A stretch of 64,000 nt of DNA from Eutypa lata (taxonomy: Eukaryota > Ascomycota > Sordariomycetes > Xylariales > Diatrypaceae), in NCBI GenBank assembly GCA_022661535.1, contig JAKULF010000003.1, forward strand, positions 992,001 to 1,056,000. Direction: 5' to 3'. A program made the translations under genes and the position numbers. The notes below the pieces were generated by a model, which worked only from the letters and a program-made list of their open reading frames with translations, had not been told where the DNA came from and did not search any database. Positions 1-11,267 of this stretch are shown here, piece after piece. Within the stretch, counting starts at the first letter, position 1; each line of letters starts with the position of its first letter.

Positions 1-770
1 AGAGCATTGGTGCGCCCAGCCATTGTCCACGCCGCCCAGAACCAAAGATATTTCGTTCTGACAGCTCACCACTCTGTGTACGATGGATGGAGTTTGCGTA
101 AAATGTTTGAGATTGTCGCACGTCTATATCACTTCGAAGATGTCCCAATCATATACCCCTATACCAACTACATCCGGTATCTAAAGGAGGAGAAAGATTC
201 AGCAGCAACCCTGTCATTGTAGATATCCCAGCTCAGTCGCAATCTTGGCATGTCTTTCCCGACTATACCAAGAGGCTCCTACCGCCCTTAGCCGTCATAG
301 TCAATACATCACCGCCTTTAATTTAAGCAGTTTGAGGGGTCGGTTACTCTGGCCTCTCTGCTACGGGCTGCTTGGGCATTGGTGGTGTCCTCATATAGTG
401 GCAAAGATGTGCTGTTGGCCGTGCCGCTATCAGGAAGAGCTGTTCCAGTCTAAGATACAATGTATATCTTGGGGCTAACTATCACTACCTTTTTAAGAAA
501 GACACGAGCTACGTACCCCTGCCCGTTGTAGTTTGGCATAAATATACCATCAATGTAACTCGCGTTGAGTTAATAGGCTCCGCTTTTGTCTTATGCATGG
601 ATATGTAGCGTTGGCAATTTCTGAGCAGGATAATGTTAAGGTAATTGTCGACGATGGAAAGAATACAGAACTGACCATTCCATTTAATACCACTTATGAA
701 TCGCTACTCGGCTGTCTTCATGCGAAGCGGTATGCCACCACCAGCAGACGAAGTTATATAAATAATATCT
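1..770 (+). pseudogene. Decayed NRPS condensation-domain fragment (cut by window edge)
   Basis: The frame open from the left edge to 222 carries the condensation-domain signature HHSVYDGWS (HHxxxDG consensus), whose second His is the catalytic residue of peptide-bond formation in non-ribosomal peptide synthetases. It then hits a stop. Downstream, about 340-454, another frame reads TLASLLRAAWALVVSSYSG and then LLAVPLSGRAVPV, the conserved region that normally follows about 100 residues later in the same domain, again ended by a stop. Further short stretches up to about 770 are protein-like but not assignable. No adenylation or carrier domain is visible here. I read this as a broken copy with several frameshifts and stops rather than a spliced gene, because the breaks lack convincing splice sites. 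The rest of the gene, if any, lies to the left of the window. Confidence 0.75.
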
Positions 771-1039
771 AAAATATACATTTTACCATACCAAACGAAT
801 AAGTAAAAACAATATTTAATTAATATTTAACAATAATAATCGATCAACGGAATACTATCACCCGTATTAATAATCGTTCTTTCCATATCAAGACGGAATT
901 ACACTTTTTTACTTTTAATCTTCGACCTTATATTTCATATAACATAATGACCTACGTAATGTAGAAAATTAACTATTAATTAAAAATTCTGCATTGTAAT
1001 TAATTTCGATTAGGCGAGACTTACTTTACATACAAGACA
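771..1039. other. AT-rich tract, promoter side of the PC4 gene
   Basis: Very AT-rich sequence full of TAAT/TTAAT words, with no open frame. The composition is what RIP mutation of an old repeat would leave, and it directly follows the NRPS relic. The last part must include the promoter of the PC4-like gene starting at 1040; no clear TATA element can be singled out against the AT background. Confidence 0.5.
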
Positions 1040-1692
1040 ATGACAAGACCCAAGCATCAAAAGCGAGCTCGTGATGAGGAAGACGAGGTAGTCAGCAAAA
1101 TAAAGGTCCCCAAATCTACTAAAAAGACCACCAAGAAGGCCAAGACCACCGCTGCTGCCTCCGCTGCCAGAAAAGCCGCTGAAGAAGCAAATGGCACCAA
1201 GTACTGGGCTGTGAGTTGCCCAATCACCACCTACCACTGCATTGTGAAATCTAGTGTTGATGTAACATCTTGTAGCTATCGTACAATAGACGTGTTAACA
1301 CCTCTAAGTTCAAGGGGGAAGTCCTTATCAGCATCCGAGAATACTACAATAACGCTTCCGGGGATCTTAGGCCTGGCAAAAAAGTAATGGGAAAATAACA
1401 ACGGTTTCCAGTCGGAATGCTTCGGCGGCTATTAATCTCTTCCCATTAAGGTATTTCTCTCGGCCTTGACCACTTCAACGCGCTCGTCAAGGCGACCCCA
1501 AATATCAGCGTCGAGCTGAACGAACAAGGCCACAAGACTGCTGGCATTCCCTCCACCAAGTCCGCTGCAGCGCGGCCCTCGTCCTCGCCCTCGTCCTCGC
1601 CCTCGTCCAAGGATGGCAAGAAAGAGAAGGCAGCGAAGCCCAAGAAGTCCAACATCGAGGCAACGAGTGATGAAGACGAGAACGAGCACTAG
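1040..1692 (+). CDS. sub1: PC4/Sub1-family RNA polymerase II transcriptional coactivator
   Basis: Three exons: 1040-1210, 1276-1383 and 1451-1692. Exon 1 gives a basic, Lys/Ala-rich N-terminus ending KYWA. Intron 1 (GTGAGT..TAG, 65 bp) joins it to LSYNRRVNTSKFKGEVLI and then SIREYYNNASGDLRPGKK. Exon 3 continues GISLGLDHFNALVKATP and ends with a Ser/Pro repeat and an acidic tail. This is the single-strand DNA-binding PC4 fold, which acts at the promoter to help Pol II initiation, elongation and termination. The product would be about 173 residues, normal for fungal Sub1. The oddity is intron 2: the only GT..AG pair (1384-1450) leaves the frame one base short. The expected junction would have one extra G before GTAATG. 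This is either a consensus error beside the A6 run or a true frameshift. Family assignment is secure; intactness is not. Confidence 0.85.
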
Positions 1693-2552
1693 CGCTCATA
1701 CTTTCCGAAACAATATTCTAATTTGCTTCGTTGACGGACAAACGACGCCTCGAGAGACCATGAAAAGCTGATCCTGCCTCCACATATTACGCCGTGCTTA
1801 TTTTATGTCTCTGTGGTTGGCTACAGCAAAGCTTAGGGTGGGAACACGCTAGATAATAATGGACAAATAATGGATGAATAGCTGCGGTACCATATGATTT
1901 CTCTTTTACAATACTGCCCCCCCCCAAGAAAGGTTCTGGTCTCAGATATAATGCATGTGTTTAATTAATGCCCTTTACAAATGTTACTGGACAAGAAAAA
2001 AGAATGGAAGGTGGGCTGTATTGTATTTATTGGTCACAGAGACTGCAGTTGTGCCGTGGAGTTCTATGCCTGTAAGCCCTGCCGGTTAACTGTGAGCACG
2101 TAAATTTCTGGCGTTCTGAACTATTGCTGCCACCACCACAACCACTATCACCTAATAGCTGTGGCGGTAAAGGGAGCCCTGCCATCGATGCTGCGGTCGT
2201 AGGTAGAGGAGGGCGGCGGGAGAAGCGCATGTAGTAGTGTTTAGGATCTCACGATAACTACATATTAATAAAAAAAGGCTTCAGGACTTCAGGAATGTGG
2301 CCCGCTGACCGGAATAGGACTTTGAAGAACCCATACATGAAGACTGCTACGTCTGCGTGCCAATCAAGTTCGCCTTTCGCACGCTTTAAAGGGCCCTTAT
2401 CCTAGCATAAGAAACCTTTTTCGAGACGGCGCGCGAATGCTGGCTTGACATCTAACGGGAGTTCTTCCCCGGAGGTCCGCACGAAGTCCGGTTCGGACGC
2501 ACCGACCTCGAGGTGTGCCTGAACCGGCTGAACACCCTAAGTATATAACTCA
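1693..2552. other. Intergenic, mostly featureless
   Basis: This is the 3' flank of the PC4-like gene. A C9-10 homopolymer lies near 1915-1925. From about 2455 to 2543 a short GC-richer stretch reads REFFPGGPHEVRFGRT on the plus strand. It looks protein-like and ends at a stop just before the pseudogene at 2553, but I cannot assign it. Nothing else supports a gene. Confidence 0.4.
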
Positions 2553-2835
2553 ATGCCAATCTTCAAGAAACGAGTCGACCCTGCTGAGTATCTCCAAGCT
2601 AACGGCCCTTTCATCGATGCCTTTGGCCTTTTAGAGGTAATGCCGAAACATGGGCCAGTCTGGTTCAAGAGCTCTCGAATGGTTCGTGCCGGGATCGATC
2701 ACGGCCGAATCTGACTGGGACTTTTATGTACCTCCTATACTTGCAGCGATCATAGCAGTAAAACACGCTCTTGAGCGACGAGCGCACTTGTGGACGACGC
2801 CGGATTTGCCAAATAGATATCATTGAATCGGCTGC
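2553..2835 (+). pseudogene. Frameshifted relic of a fungal protein with a nucleotidyltransferase-like motif
   Basis: From the ATG at 2553 one frame reads FKKRVDPAEYLQANGPF and then IDAFGLLEVM. The coding signal then jumps frame near 2655 and continues SGSRALEWFVPGS, ITAESDWDFYVP and AIIAVKHALE before a stop at about 2824. The order of these pieces, and the GS..SDWD pattern (which resembles the GS-x-D-x-D core of nucleotidyltransferases), match a widespread uncharacterised fungal family as I remember it. The frame change has no splice signals, the C-terminal part is missing, and the flanks show decay, so I call it a pseudogene fragment. The functional reading (nucleotidyltransferase) is inference from the motif only. 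Confidence 0.55.
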
Positions 2836-3275
2836 ATAAGAGAATAATTGGCTACAATAAGTCTCGAGATTTACCGACTAGCATATCCGTTGCCTGGCGG
2901 TAAAATGTCATAGAGAAATCTGGTAGAGCTTTTGCTCGAGATCTTGCAGGGGGCATAATTAGCTCTTCCAGGGGCTTGGCGCGAACGAGTTGGGAAGGGA
3001 TCGACTTTTATATGTCCAATTTCCCTCTTGCTTACTCTAGTATGAACATTCAAAGATCTTGTCCTTATTAGTTTGGATTACATTTGTTAAGTTGCCACTC
3101 CAACATTTCGGGGACCTTAGAATCCATGATTCCATGCCACCATTCCTTGTCAGTTACAACCTCAACTAGACGCGTATTAGACTCGTACCCTGTCTTGCGC
3201 TGTGTAGCTAGGAGATCGTTTATCAACTCACAGATATGTTCGTCTCCGACCATCTAATAGCTCCTAATAACTTAA
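2836..3275. other. Intergenic with an unassigned minus-strand open frame
   Basis: A 61-codon minus-strand frame (3253 down to 3068) starts at an ATG, has protein-like composition (charged, with Trp pairs) and begins 22 bases downstream of the stop of the next gene. I recognise no family. It could be a relic exon or chance. A second minus-strand frame at 2871-3053 is weaker. No other feature seen. Confidence 0.3.
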
Positions 3276-4081
3276 TCAAAGCTTGAGAAATTCCCACACG
3301 GTGCCTCTGCTAGAATTATGGACAAGCCGTTGGCCAGACTGATCCACATCCACATGTTGAAGCGGGTTCCACCACCACCACCCCCTATTCAGAAGCAGGA
3401 ACCCACCATCTGGATGCTTCTTTGGGAAAAACCCCTCCCATAGGAGATGCCATTCGGCTTGGGCGTGGAGGACGCCATTACCATCATGGCCAACTGCAGG
3501 GGGTAAAAAAAGGCTAGTTAGTTAACACTCTTGACATCGCAGATGATGCTAGCTCGTCAGGACTGAGTGCAGGACTGAGTGGAGTAGGCAATTGGATCCT
3601 CTAACATATACTCGCCAAGCCATCACAGAACGGGGTACTAGGATATACAGATATAATAGATGATCTTTCCTCTCTGCTCTCCCAGGCTAGGTACCTACTT
3701 ACTGTACTTGCCGCCCACGGGGTTCTTGAACGCAAACCAACCACCACTTTCCTCACATTCCCAATGGGAGCTCTTGTCGCCGGCACAGTCCCACTCCCTG
3801 AGCTGTAACTTCTTGTTCACGAGGGTGATAGCGCGTCCGGAGTCCCGCGCCCGGATCACGTATGTATTACCGTGCTGAGGAACAATCTCAGTGGCGGTGG
3901 AAGTATACATGCCGTAATCGGGGTTTTTATAGTCTTGCTTCCGGTCGTTGTTTGCATCATCATCATCCTCATCATTGTCCGACACTACAGTGTGACTGGG
4001 TGTTGGGAAGTCCCGTCCCGTAGAGGCTGCCGTCTGTGCAGACAGTGCAGTATCGCTAGCGTTGTCGTCGCGCATAGCCAT
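3276..4081 (-). CDS. Small uncharacterised fungal protein, possible beta-trefoil/fascin-like fold
   Basis: Two exons, 4081-3703 and 3493-3276, joined by a GTAAGT..CTGCAG intron of 209 bp with codon phase kept (A|TT gives Ile). This yields 198 residues. Residues about 1-65 are disordered and acidic (run of Asp/Glu near 35-45). From about residue 72 comes a compact domain rich in Trp, Gly and aromatic residues: TYVIRARDSGRAITL, SSHWECEESGGWFAF, then GHDGNGVLHAQAEWHLL, PDGGFLLLNRG and a C-terminal VWEFLKL. The repeated hydrophobic blocks with GG turns resemble fascin/beta-trefoil-like small proteins that I recall as common hypothetical genes in ascomycetes. No signal peptide or membrane segment. 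The start is the only ATG upstream of the domain and lies just downstream of a TTAATTAATTAATTAA run. No function can be claimed. Confidence 0.75.
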
Positions 4082-5554
4082 CGTTAATTAATTAATTAAT
4101 TATGAATTATACTATGCAAGAGACAATTCTTTTTGTTCTTTCCCTCTCTAATACAATGGATTTTGGCTCTTGTGTCAAAATAACAGGCGGAAGGAGGGAG
4201 GGGGCAAAAAGGCCTTTTGGCCGGTCGTCTACGTGGGTAGGTAGACAAGCTGTCGAAAATGCGTTTGTAGGCAAATCAACGTCAAAAGTTGCCTCAGATC
4301 TTAAGCCGCCGTAACTCTCGAGCTAAAAATTAATGTCACTTAAGTACTCGTCTTTATAAAAGAAAACACTAAGAATTAAGCCAATGAAACCTTCAGGATC
4401 TTTCTGGGATTTGGGATTTGTGGAGTCTTTTCTTTATTAGGTTTAGCGGGTACATCTTGCCCTTGTCGTTACATTGATCAGAAAGCCCTGGCGCAGCCAG
4501 CCCACGAAAAAAGGCCTGATGTACGTATGAGGTAACCCTACCCTCTAATTGGTCGGAGTTTTAATGGGATATTGTTATTTAAAGCTACGGCGGCCTAAGA
4601 ACTGAGGCAACCTACGAGCTCTCTTATTTGTAGCCCGTCTCTCGAGGCCATGAAGTCATTTATTTAACGAGAAAACAAGCCGGGATGAAAGCATGTCGAC
4701 AAAGACGCTATATTGTTCGTTCTCTTATCGCAGATAAATACCAAGCGATATGTTTGTTTACAAGGGTAAGTAGTTAGTATAGACCGCCACAATAGTATAG
4801 GTCAGAGGTTTCACCGAGCCATGTAGTGTAGGTTATACGTGATAAAGAAGGGATCGGATAAGTAGGGGACCGTGGAGTAGGTAGTCGTCCAAGCTGGGCT
4901 ATCAAAAGCTACTTAGAGGTATGGCCAGAAAGTCTCCTTTAAAGATAGCCTCAGTTTTACCCTTTTGGGTACCTATGTAATACTGCAACGTAACTGTAAT
5001 GTGGTTGTAGTTGCGGAACATCAACCCACGAAATCCAAGGTGCTCGTTGGAGTGGACTGCACTGCTTAACAGCCTGCTCACTAACACTAGGCGATAGGCT
5101 TTAACATGCTGGGATATTCATCAATAGCTTACGAGGGAAGAAGCAAGACAACCGATAGGAAGGAAGGTGGCAGCTTGTTGGTGTCCTTGATTTAGTAGAA
5201 ACTGCGAAGCATGTAAAGAGCGCAGTATAGTAAAGGATATTTATCGATAATATTGTAAGGTTCTCTCTATTTTAGAGGCAACCCCGTGCCTTTTCATCTA
5301 CCTAGGTAGGTAGGTATATATAAACCCGGATAGAATACTTCTCGGTCTACCTCTACCCCTCTGGCGAGTATCGCTCCCTCTCCCACTTTATCAACCAAGA
5401 TCGCTTCCGCTCTAATAACAGATGCAATCTCGCCATCTTCATTTAAGTCATGAAACTTTGTATGATATTGACCCCATGCAAACAACTCCCTAAAAGACGA
5501 GACCGTTTCCATAACCCATTATGTACAAGAGACATACATTACAATTTGAAACAT
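4082..5554. other. Intergenic between the small orphan gene and FAS2
   Basis: Contains a (TTAA)n run just upstream of the orphan gene start (about 4083-4100) and a GGTAGGTAGGTA run near 5303-5316. The part next to 5554 is the 3' flank of FAS2. Open frames here are short and lack protein-like composition. No gene, tRNA or clear regulatory element seen. Confidence 0.4.
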
Positions 5555-8500
5555 CTAAAAGCTGGCGACTGCAATAGCGATCGCTTGATCTTCAGAGTGT
5601 GAAATAGAAATGCTGATCTCCTTCACGCCCACCTCCTTGGCAGCGGTCTCTGCTTGACCATGAAGCTATGACTAGTTAGTGACCTATTTGAGGAAGGGAA
5701 GGCGGTTGGATAAGCTTACAGAAACAATCGGAGCCCCGATTTCATTTGAGATGATCTCAATGTCCTTCAGTGCCGCGCCACCACCTCGGCTCTGGACACC
5801 TAAGCTCTTGAATACAGCCTCCTTTGCACTCCAGCGGCCGGCGAATGAGCTTTGAGGGCTCGCGGCCTTGCGGCAGTAGTCGATTTCCCGAGTAGTGAAG
5901 TTGCGCTCAATGAACGTGTCGTTTTCTATGTTGATAGCTGAGATGTCTTCGACATCTACACCTACTTTATTGCTCTTGCCAGTCTGGAGGCTTTGGGCAA
6001 GTGACTCTACTATGTCCTTCGTCTTCCTTGCCTTGGCAACATGCGGCTCTGCTGCCTGCTTGGCAAAGTTAGCTGCGTAGTTGATAGCCTTAGTCTTCTT
6101 ATCGTCAGAAGTCCGGGCGTTAGGGTTCAGTAGCACACCGCGGAGCTGATCATCGGTGTATGGGGAGTCGTTCTTGGCTTGGAAGATCGAGTTATTGATC
6201 AATCCATTGTGCAGGAAGCGGTACGCCTTCTTCTGGCGGGCCGTCACCTTAGCAGCATATTGGGCGTATGTCGACTGGTCAAGAACAGCGTATAGATACC
6301 TAGGGTGGACACCAATAGCCTGGGCACCCTTTTGACCAAAACCGAACGAAGTGACTGAGAAGGCCTTGACACCATCAGTCTGGATGCTTCGGCTAGGGTA
6401 AACGATTAGATCGAAGTCCTCCATGACAGGGTCAACGTTGTCAGCGTTGCGGTTGCCAGGAACGAGGCCAGTGTTTAGGACTTGTAAGCAACCGTTCATC
6501 ATCCAGGCACCAGCAGCACCCTTCGGATGACCAGTAAGGTATTTCTGGAAGATACCCAATATGGCATTACCCTTCTTACGGCCAAGGTGACTCAACTGCT
6601 TTTGAATGACCGAAGACTCGTTCTTGTCATTTGCCTTCGTGGAGGTACCATGGAAAGACGCGACGTCAAGGTCGTCGATAGTTAGACCCCAAGTGGCAAG
6701 GGCGCCGCGCAGAGGAGCGATAGAGGTGTCTTGCTTCCAGAAATTGTTGCCCAGACTCCTGATGGCCTCAGTCTCTTGCCTTGCAGCTTCCTTCTCAACA
6801 TGCAGCGCACGATCTTGGGTGTAAGCCTTTTCATCAAATTCAGGAGATTGTGCCTTCATCGCTGCAACTTCCTCGTAAAGATACTCAAGCTCGGATTCCT
6901 TCCAAAGACGAATCTGCCTCTTGCGGATGTCAATCTGGCGGCGTCTGTACTTGAGATCTAGGAGAGGAGACGGGAATTTCGAAGCGCTCTCCTCACGAGC
7001 AGTCGTCAAGACACCTTGACCAGGAGCCGGGACGGATCGCCCAATCTTATCACTGGCAGTTGTCGTGAGCGCAATGACACCGTAAATGGGAAGACCCATC
7101 TCAAGAGCGAGCTTAGCTGTCATAATAATTTGGCAACCAGCACCCTGAGATTCCATGAAACCATTACGAGTCGTGGTGGTGGGCCGAGACATCTCCTTCG
7201 GTGTCCGGCCGTGGGCAAACTCATCAATGGCATTGCTCGTCGCATTCATCATGGCGAACTCATTGGATCCTTCCTCACTGAATTCGTCGTAACCACCAAC
7301 AATACAAATACGAGCCTTGCCCTCCATGATAGTATCGTAGCCGATATCAACTGATTCAACAGCAGTAGCACAGGCACCGACTGGAGTCTTAATAGGACCA
7401 GAAGAAGACAACAGTAACATGTTGACCCAGGCAGCAGCAGTGTTGATGAAAGTCTCTTGCAAGACATCGTTCTGAACGGGACGGTCGAGTTTGCGCTCGA
7501 CGTACATACCGTGAAGAGCATTACTACCGCCCATACCGGCACCGATCATGTTACCAACTTCCGATACGTGGACGTACTTATAAAACTCGTAAGGGTCGGT
7601 GATACCGGCCGACACAAGAGCTTCCGCAACTGAGACCAGAACGAACAGCGTGGAACGGTCAACTTGAGAGATAATGTCATCATCAATACCATATCGCTTG
7701 GCGTCCCAGCCACTAGGGATTTGACCAGCAACGAGACGATCGAATCTGATAGCCTTAGGGATCCACAGGGTAGCGCCCTTCTTCATGCGTACGATATATT
7801 CGCCAGTCTCGGGGATCTCGAAAATTTCGCACTTATCGCCGTGCTCTCTCTTGTATGACTCAGCAAGATCCTTCGAAGCCTCGAAAGGCTCGAGATCCTC
7901 ATCAATGGCAACTTCCTGTAGAAGCTGCTTCTTTTCGGGGTTGTAGCCGAAGAAGAGGTCGGGCTCGACTAGACGGATACCAGAGTGTTCGAGGATAAAA
8001 GACTCGTACTTCTGCTTGATGTCCTTGTCGTCGACTGGTTCTCCGGTCTTTGCATCAACCCATCCAGAGTATGGTTGACCCTTGATAGGGCCATTGTGAT
8101 TCTTGATGAGTCCCATGATCCATGCCATCTCAACGCAGCCCTCGAGGGAGAATTGGCCATAAGCCTCCATCTCCCAACGGGTCCTGGAGTTACCCCATGG
8201 GCCAACTTCTGCGAAACCAGTAACAACAACAACCCTTTCCAGATCTACCATACCCTGTAGCTTCTGATTCAACGGCTCAATCTCAGACTTCCAGTCCGGA
8301 AGAGTAGGGAAATCGAACTTGATGTTGGCACGCGGTGCAATAACCTTTTTCTTGTACAATGCTTCTGAGCTCTCACCATTCACTACCTTGTTCTCAATGG
8401 CAGTCTCCTTCGTGACAGCGCGACGGACCTCGCTAGTCTCCATGATGTCCTTGCGCAGCCTGGTCATTGTCTCGTTCAAGTTGGGAATGAACTGTAGGCC

Positions 8501-11267
8501 GCCGTTCAAATCAGCAAATACAGGCTCATTCTGGCAGATGTCGGCAATATCGGGAGACATGAGTCCTAGAAGGTTGAAAGCCATCTCCTGTTGGGAGAAA
8601 GTGCGAACACCAAAAGCCTCGACACCTTCCGCGACGATGTTGTTACCAGACATAAGACCAGTGCCACGTGTCCAACCAATGACAGCACCGGTGATGGACA
8701 GATAATTTGCCCAGTCTTCGGAGTGCCAACGGTTGAACAGGGTTTCGAGGCCTAACTTGGACTCGGAGTACAAACCGTCGTTTCCAAAGGTGCCATGGTT
8801 TGGTGATAGTGGGAGGACGACTTGCGCTGGGCGAGTCAGGTAGCCATGATCAGCCTTCTGGGCCTTCACAGCTCCAAGAAGACGCAAAACGTTGGTCAAC
8901 ATAATACGATGGGCCAGCTCGGATTTGGAATCGATGCCATCGATTTGCCGACCCTGCTCGGGAATGGCAGCAAAAGGCACGATGTAGTCAAGGTCCCATC
9001 CGAGACCGTTCTTTGCATCGTAGATATAGTTCACGAGAGCCTCAACATCTTGCTTGCTGCCACCGTTGAATGGGACAACAACAAGTTGAGACCCGCGGGC
9101 GCCAAACTTGGCATACATGGCCTGGTAGTACTGAGTCACCTCTGGCGAAAAGCGACTTGTCGTCACAATGACTTTAGCACCTCCGCTAATAAGGCCAGAC
9201 AGAACCTCGGCACCGATAGAACCCGCCCCAGCACCAGTCATGAGGGCGTGTTTGCCTTCGTAAGAGATACCAGACTTAGCACCCTCCTCTAGGACATCAA
9301 GGTATACCCCTGTAAGTTTCTTGCTGTATTCCCAGCCATGAAGGGTAGAGCGCTTAAGGTGCAGGAACGGAATAGTCTCCATCTTGCCTTTGGCCTGGCT
9401 GTTGCCCTTCAGACCGGCTGGTCTCTTGACGAGGCCATTGGCCTTGCCGGAATCCTTGTTGAGTATCTGGCTCTCGTTCATTGCAAGGGAACGGAGCACA
9501 TTTCCGTACAAGGCCTTGAACTCCAGCTTGGCGGTCTTAGACATCTTGTGCTGTTCTTTGATGAGTTTTACAAGTCGAGCAAGATCGTTTTGCACCTTCG
9601 TTCTGCCACCGTACTCGGATATTTTACCCCCTTCTGCCATTTGCTGAACATAATGCTCAAGCTTGCGGCAGTTCTGCCTAGGAGCCTCCTCATACGCGAG
9701 ATTGCCACGGGCGTCTATGGTGGTGTGAGGTCCAGTAGGAACGTTGACGTCCTTGTAGACTGGTGAGATACTTAGGACATCTCTGCAGTTTTCTATTAGC
9801 TGCTCGCCGAGCTCCTTAGCAAGCTTGTATGTCTCTCCTCGTTCGGTCGGGGTGTTGTCGATGTGGTACTGCATGAACTCGAGCAACTTCGGGTTCGACT
9901 TGCTCATGATGCGAATACATTGACTGACAATTTCTCGGTCAACAACCTTGAGCTTCCCGAACAGTACATCGTAATACATGGAAAGAACGTCTTGACGGGC
10001 CCAGTTCCACGATGAATCGTACGATCGAGCCTTAAGGGGACTGAAAGCCGGCTCAATCCCAGATGCATAAAAGTCGCCATGCTCAGCAGCCCAGAGGTCT
10101 AATTGTGCCTGGAGAACAGCTTGAGATTGTGTTGTGGCCTGAGCTGCCTTCTCGCCAGCTCGTAAATCGATCTTTAAATATCGCGCGAGCAACTCAAGCT
10201 GATTCTTGTAGAGGACTTTTTGGTCCTTGGTAAGAGCATCTAGCGCCTCAGGGTCCATCATCATGCCACCACCACTACCGCCAGCGGGGCCTGCAGCTGC
10301 CGCTGTTGATAAACTAATACCTGCGTGGGACGCATATTTCTGGATGACATCGTCAAAGAACGCCTTAGCATCGCTCTCTGAGCCAAGACGGGATGGCGGT
10401 TCCATTGTAAAAGCGAGGACAAGAGCGCCGTCTTGCCTGCCGGAGCTGAGGCCCCACCGGGTTTCTAAGTACTTCCTCGCTGCTGTGATATTGAAGCCAC
10501 CGGGCATCTTTGAGGAGATAACACGGGCAATTAGTCCTTGTGTTGTCTTTCCAAGCTGGCCGTTGAATGTTGCCTGCATGAGGCCACCAAGCTCGTCAAG
10601 CGGGGTATCTTCTGGTTTCTCGGGCGTTGATCCGAACTCCTTTCCTAGGTCTCCGAGGATTTCATTTTGAAGAGTAGACTTGCCTGCACGTGAATGTTAG
10701 CAAATACCGAATGCATCTATGTTTCCCGTAGTAGTAATACATACCTCCTACAAGGTCCTTGATGGCCTTGCTCAAAGGTATTTCCAGGAACGGCTTCTTC
10801 AACTTCTGCGCGATCAAGGCTCTTACGATGTCGAGAGCCGTCACCGGCGCATCTGGTACTGAAGCAGCCGGGCCTGAACTTGGAGCTGCAGGAGCGGCTG
10901 CAACAGGAGCTGCCGCAGCCGGTGCTGATGCGGCACTGGAAGAGCTAGGTGCAGGTGCTGCAGCAGGTTCTGACTCCTCCTCAATTGGGTCGCCCTCATA
11001 ATAGATTTCCTTAGAGTCTTTTGCGGAACACAGGATCTGTCGTTGTAAAGATTTCGCAGCATCAAATGCCTCGTATTTTGACGCAATTGTTCGCTTGGCC
11101 ATAACACCTAACGTGTCGGCGGGACCGATTTCGACAATTCGCTCTGCTTGTTGCTCGGCAAGCAGAACATCTTGTGTTTCGATCCACCTTACAGGAGAGG
11201 CAAATTGGTATGCAAGGAGTTCGACAAGCAAGGTATGAGCAAGCTCTTGCTCAACTTCGGGACGCAT
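5555..11267 (-). CDS. fas2: Fatty acid synthase subunit alpha (ACP, ketoreductase, ketosynthase, PPTase)
   Basis: Three exons: 11267-10745, 10683-5720 and 5665-5555. Introns are 61 and 54 bp, and the product is 1865 residues, the usual fungal length. The start [17 protein letters not shown] fits the family. It is the alpha chain of the cytosolic alpha6-beta6 synthase that makes C16-C18 acyl-CoA. Domains in order: end of the malonyl/palmitoyl transferase; acyl carrier domain with the pantetheinylated Ser about residue 177 in [10 protein letters not shown] (intron 1 splits the Gly codon two residues before it); an Ala/Pro linker; ketoreductase from about 650 ([10 protein letters not shown]); ketosynthase with catalytic Cys about 1279 (GACATAVES) and the His motifs [11 protein letters not shown] and [10 protein letters not shown]-terminal phosphopantetheinyl transferase from about 1749 ([25 protein letters not shown]). 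The last exon encodes [14 protein letters not shown] to AVASF. All key residues are present. It is transcribed away from fas1. Confidence 0.97.

Noticed and set aside
5294..5512. 72-codon minus-strand frame after the FAS2 stop
   Set aside because: Lies in the FAS2 3' flank and matches nothing I recognise.
6606..10670. Plus-strand open frames of 70-156 codons opposite FAS2
   Set aside because: Antisense shadows of a conserved coding region; no protein character of their own.
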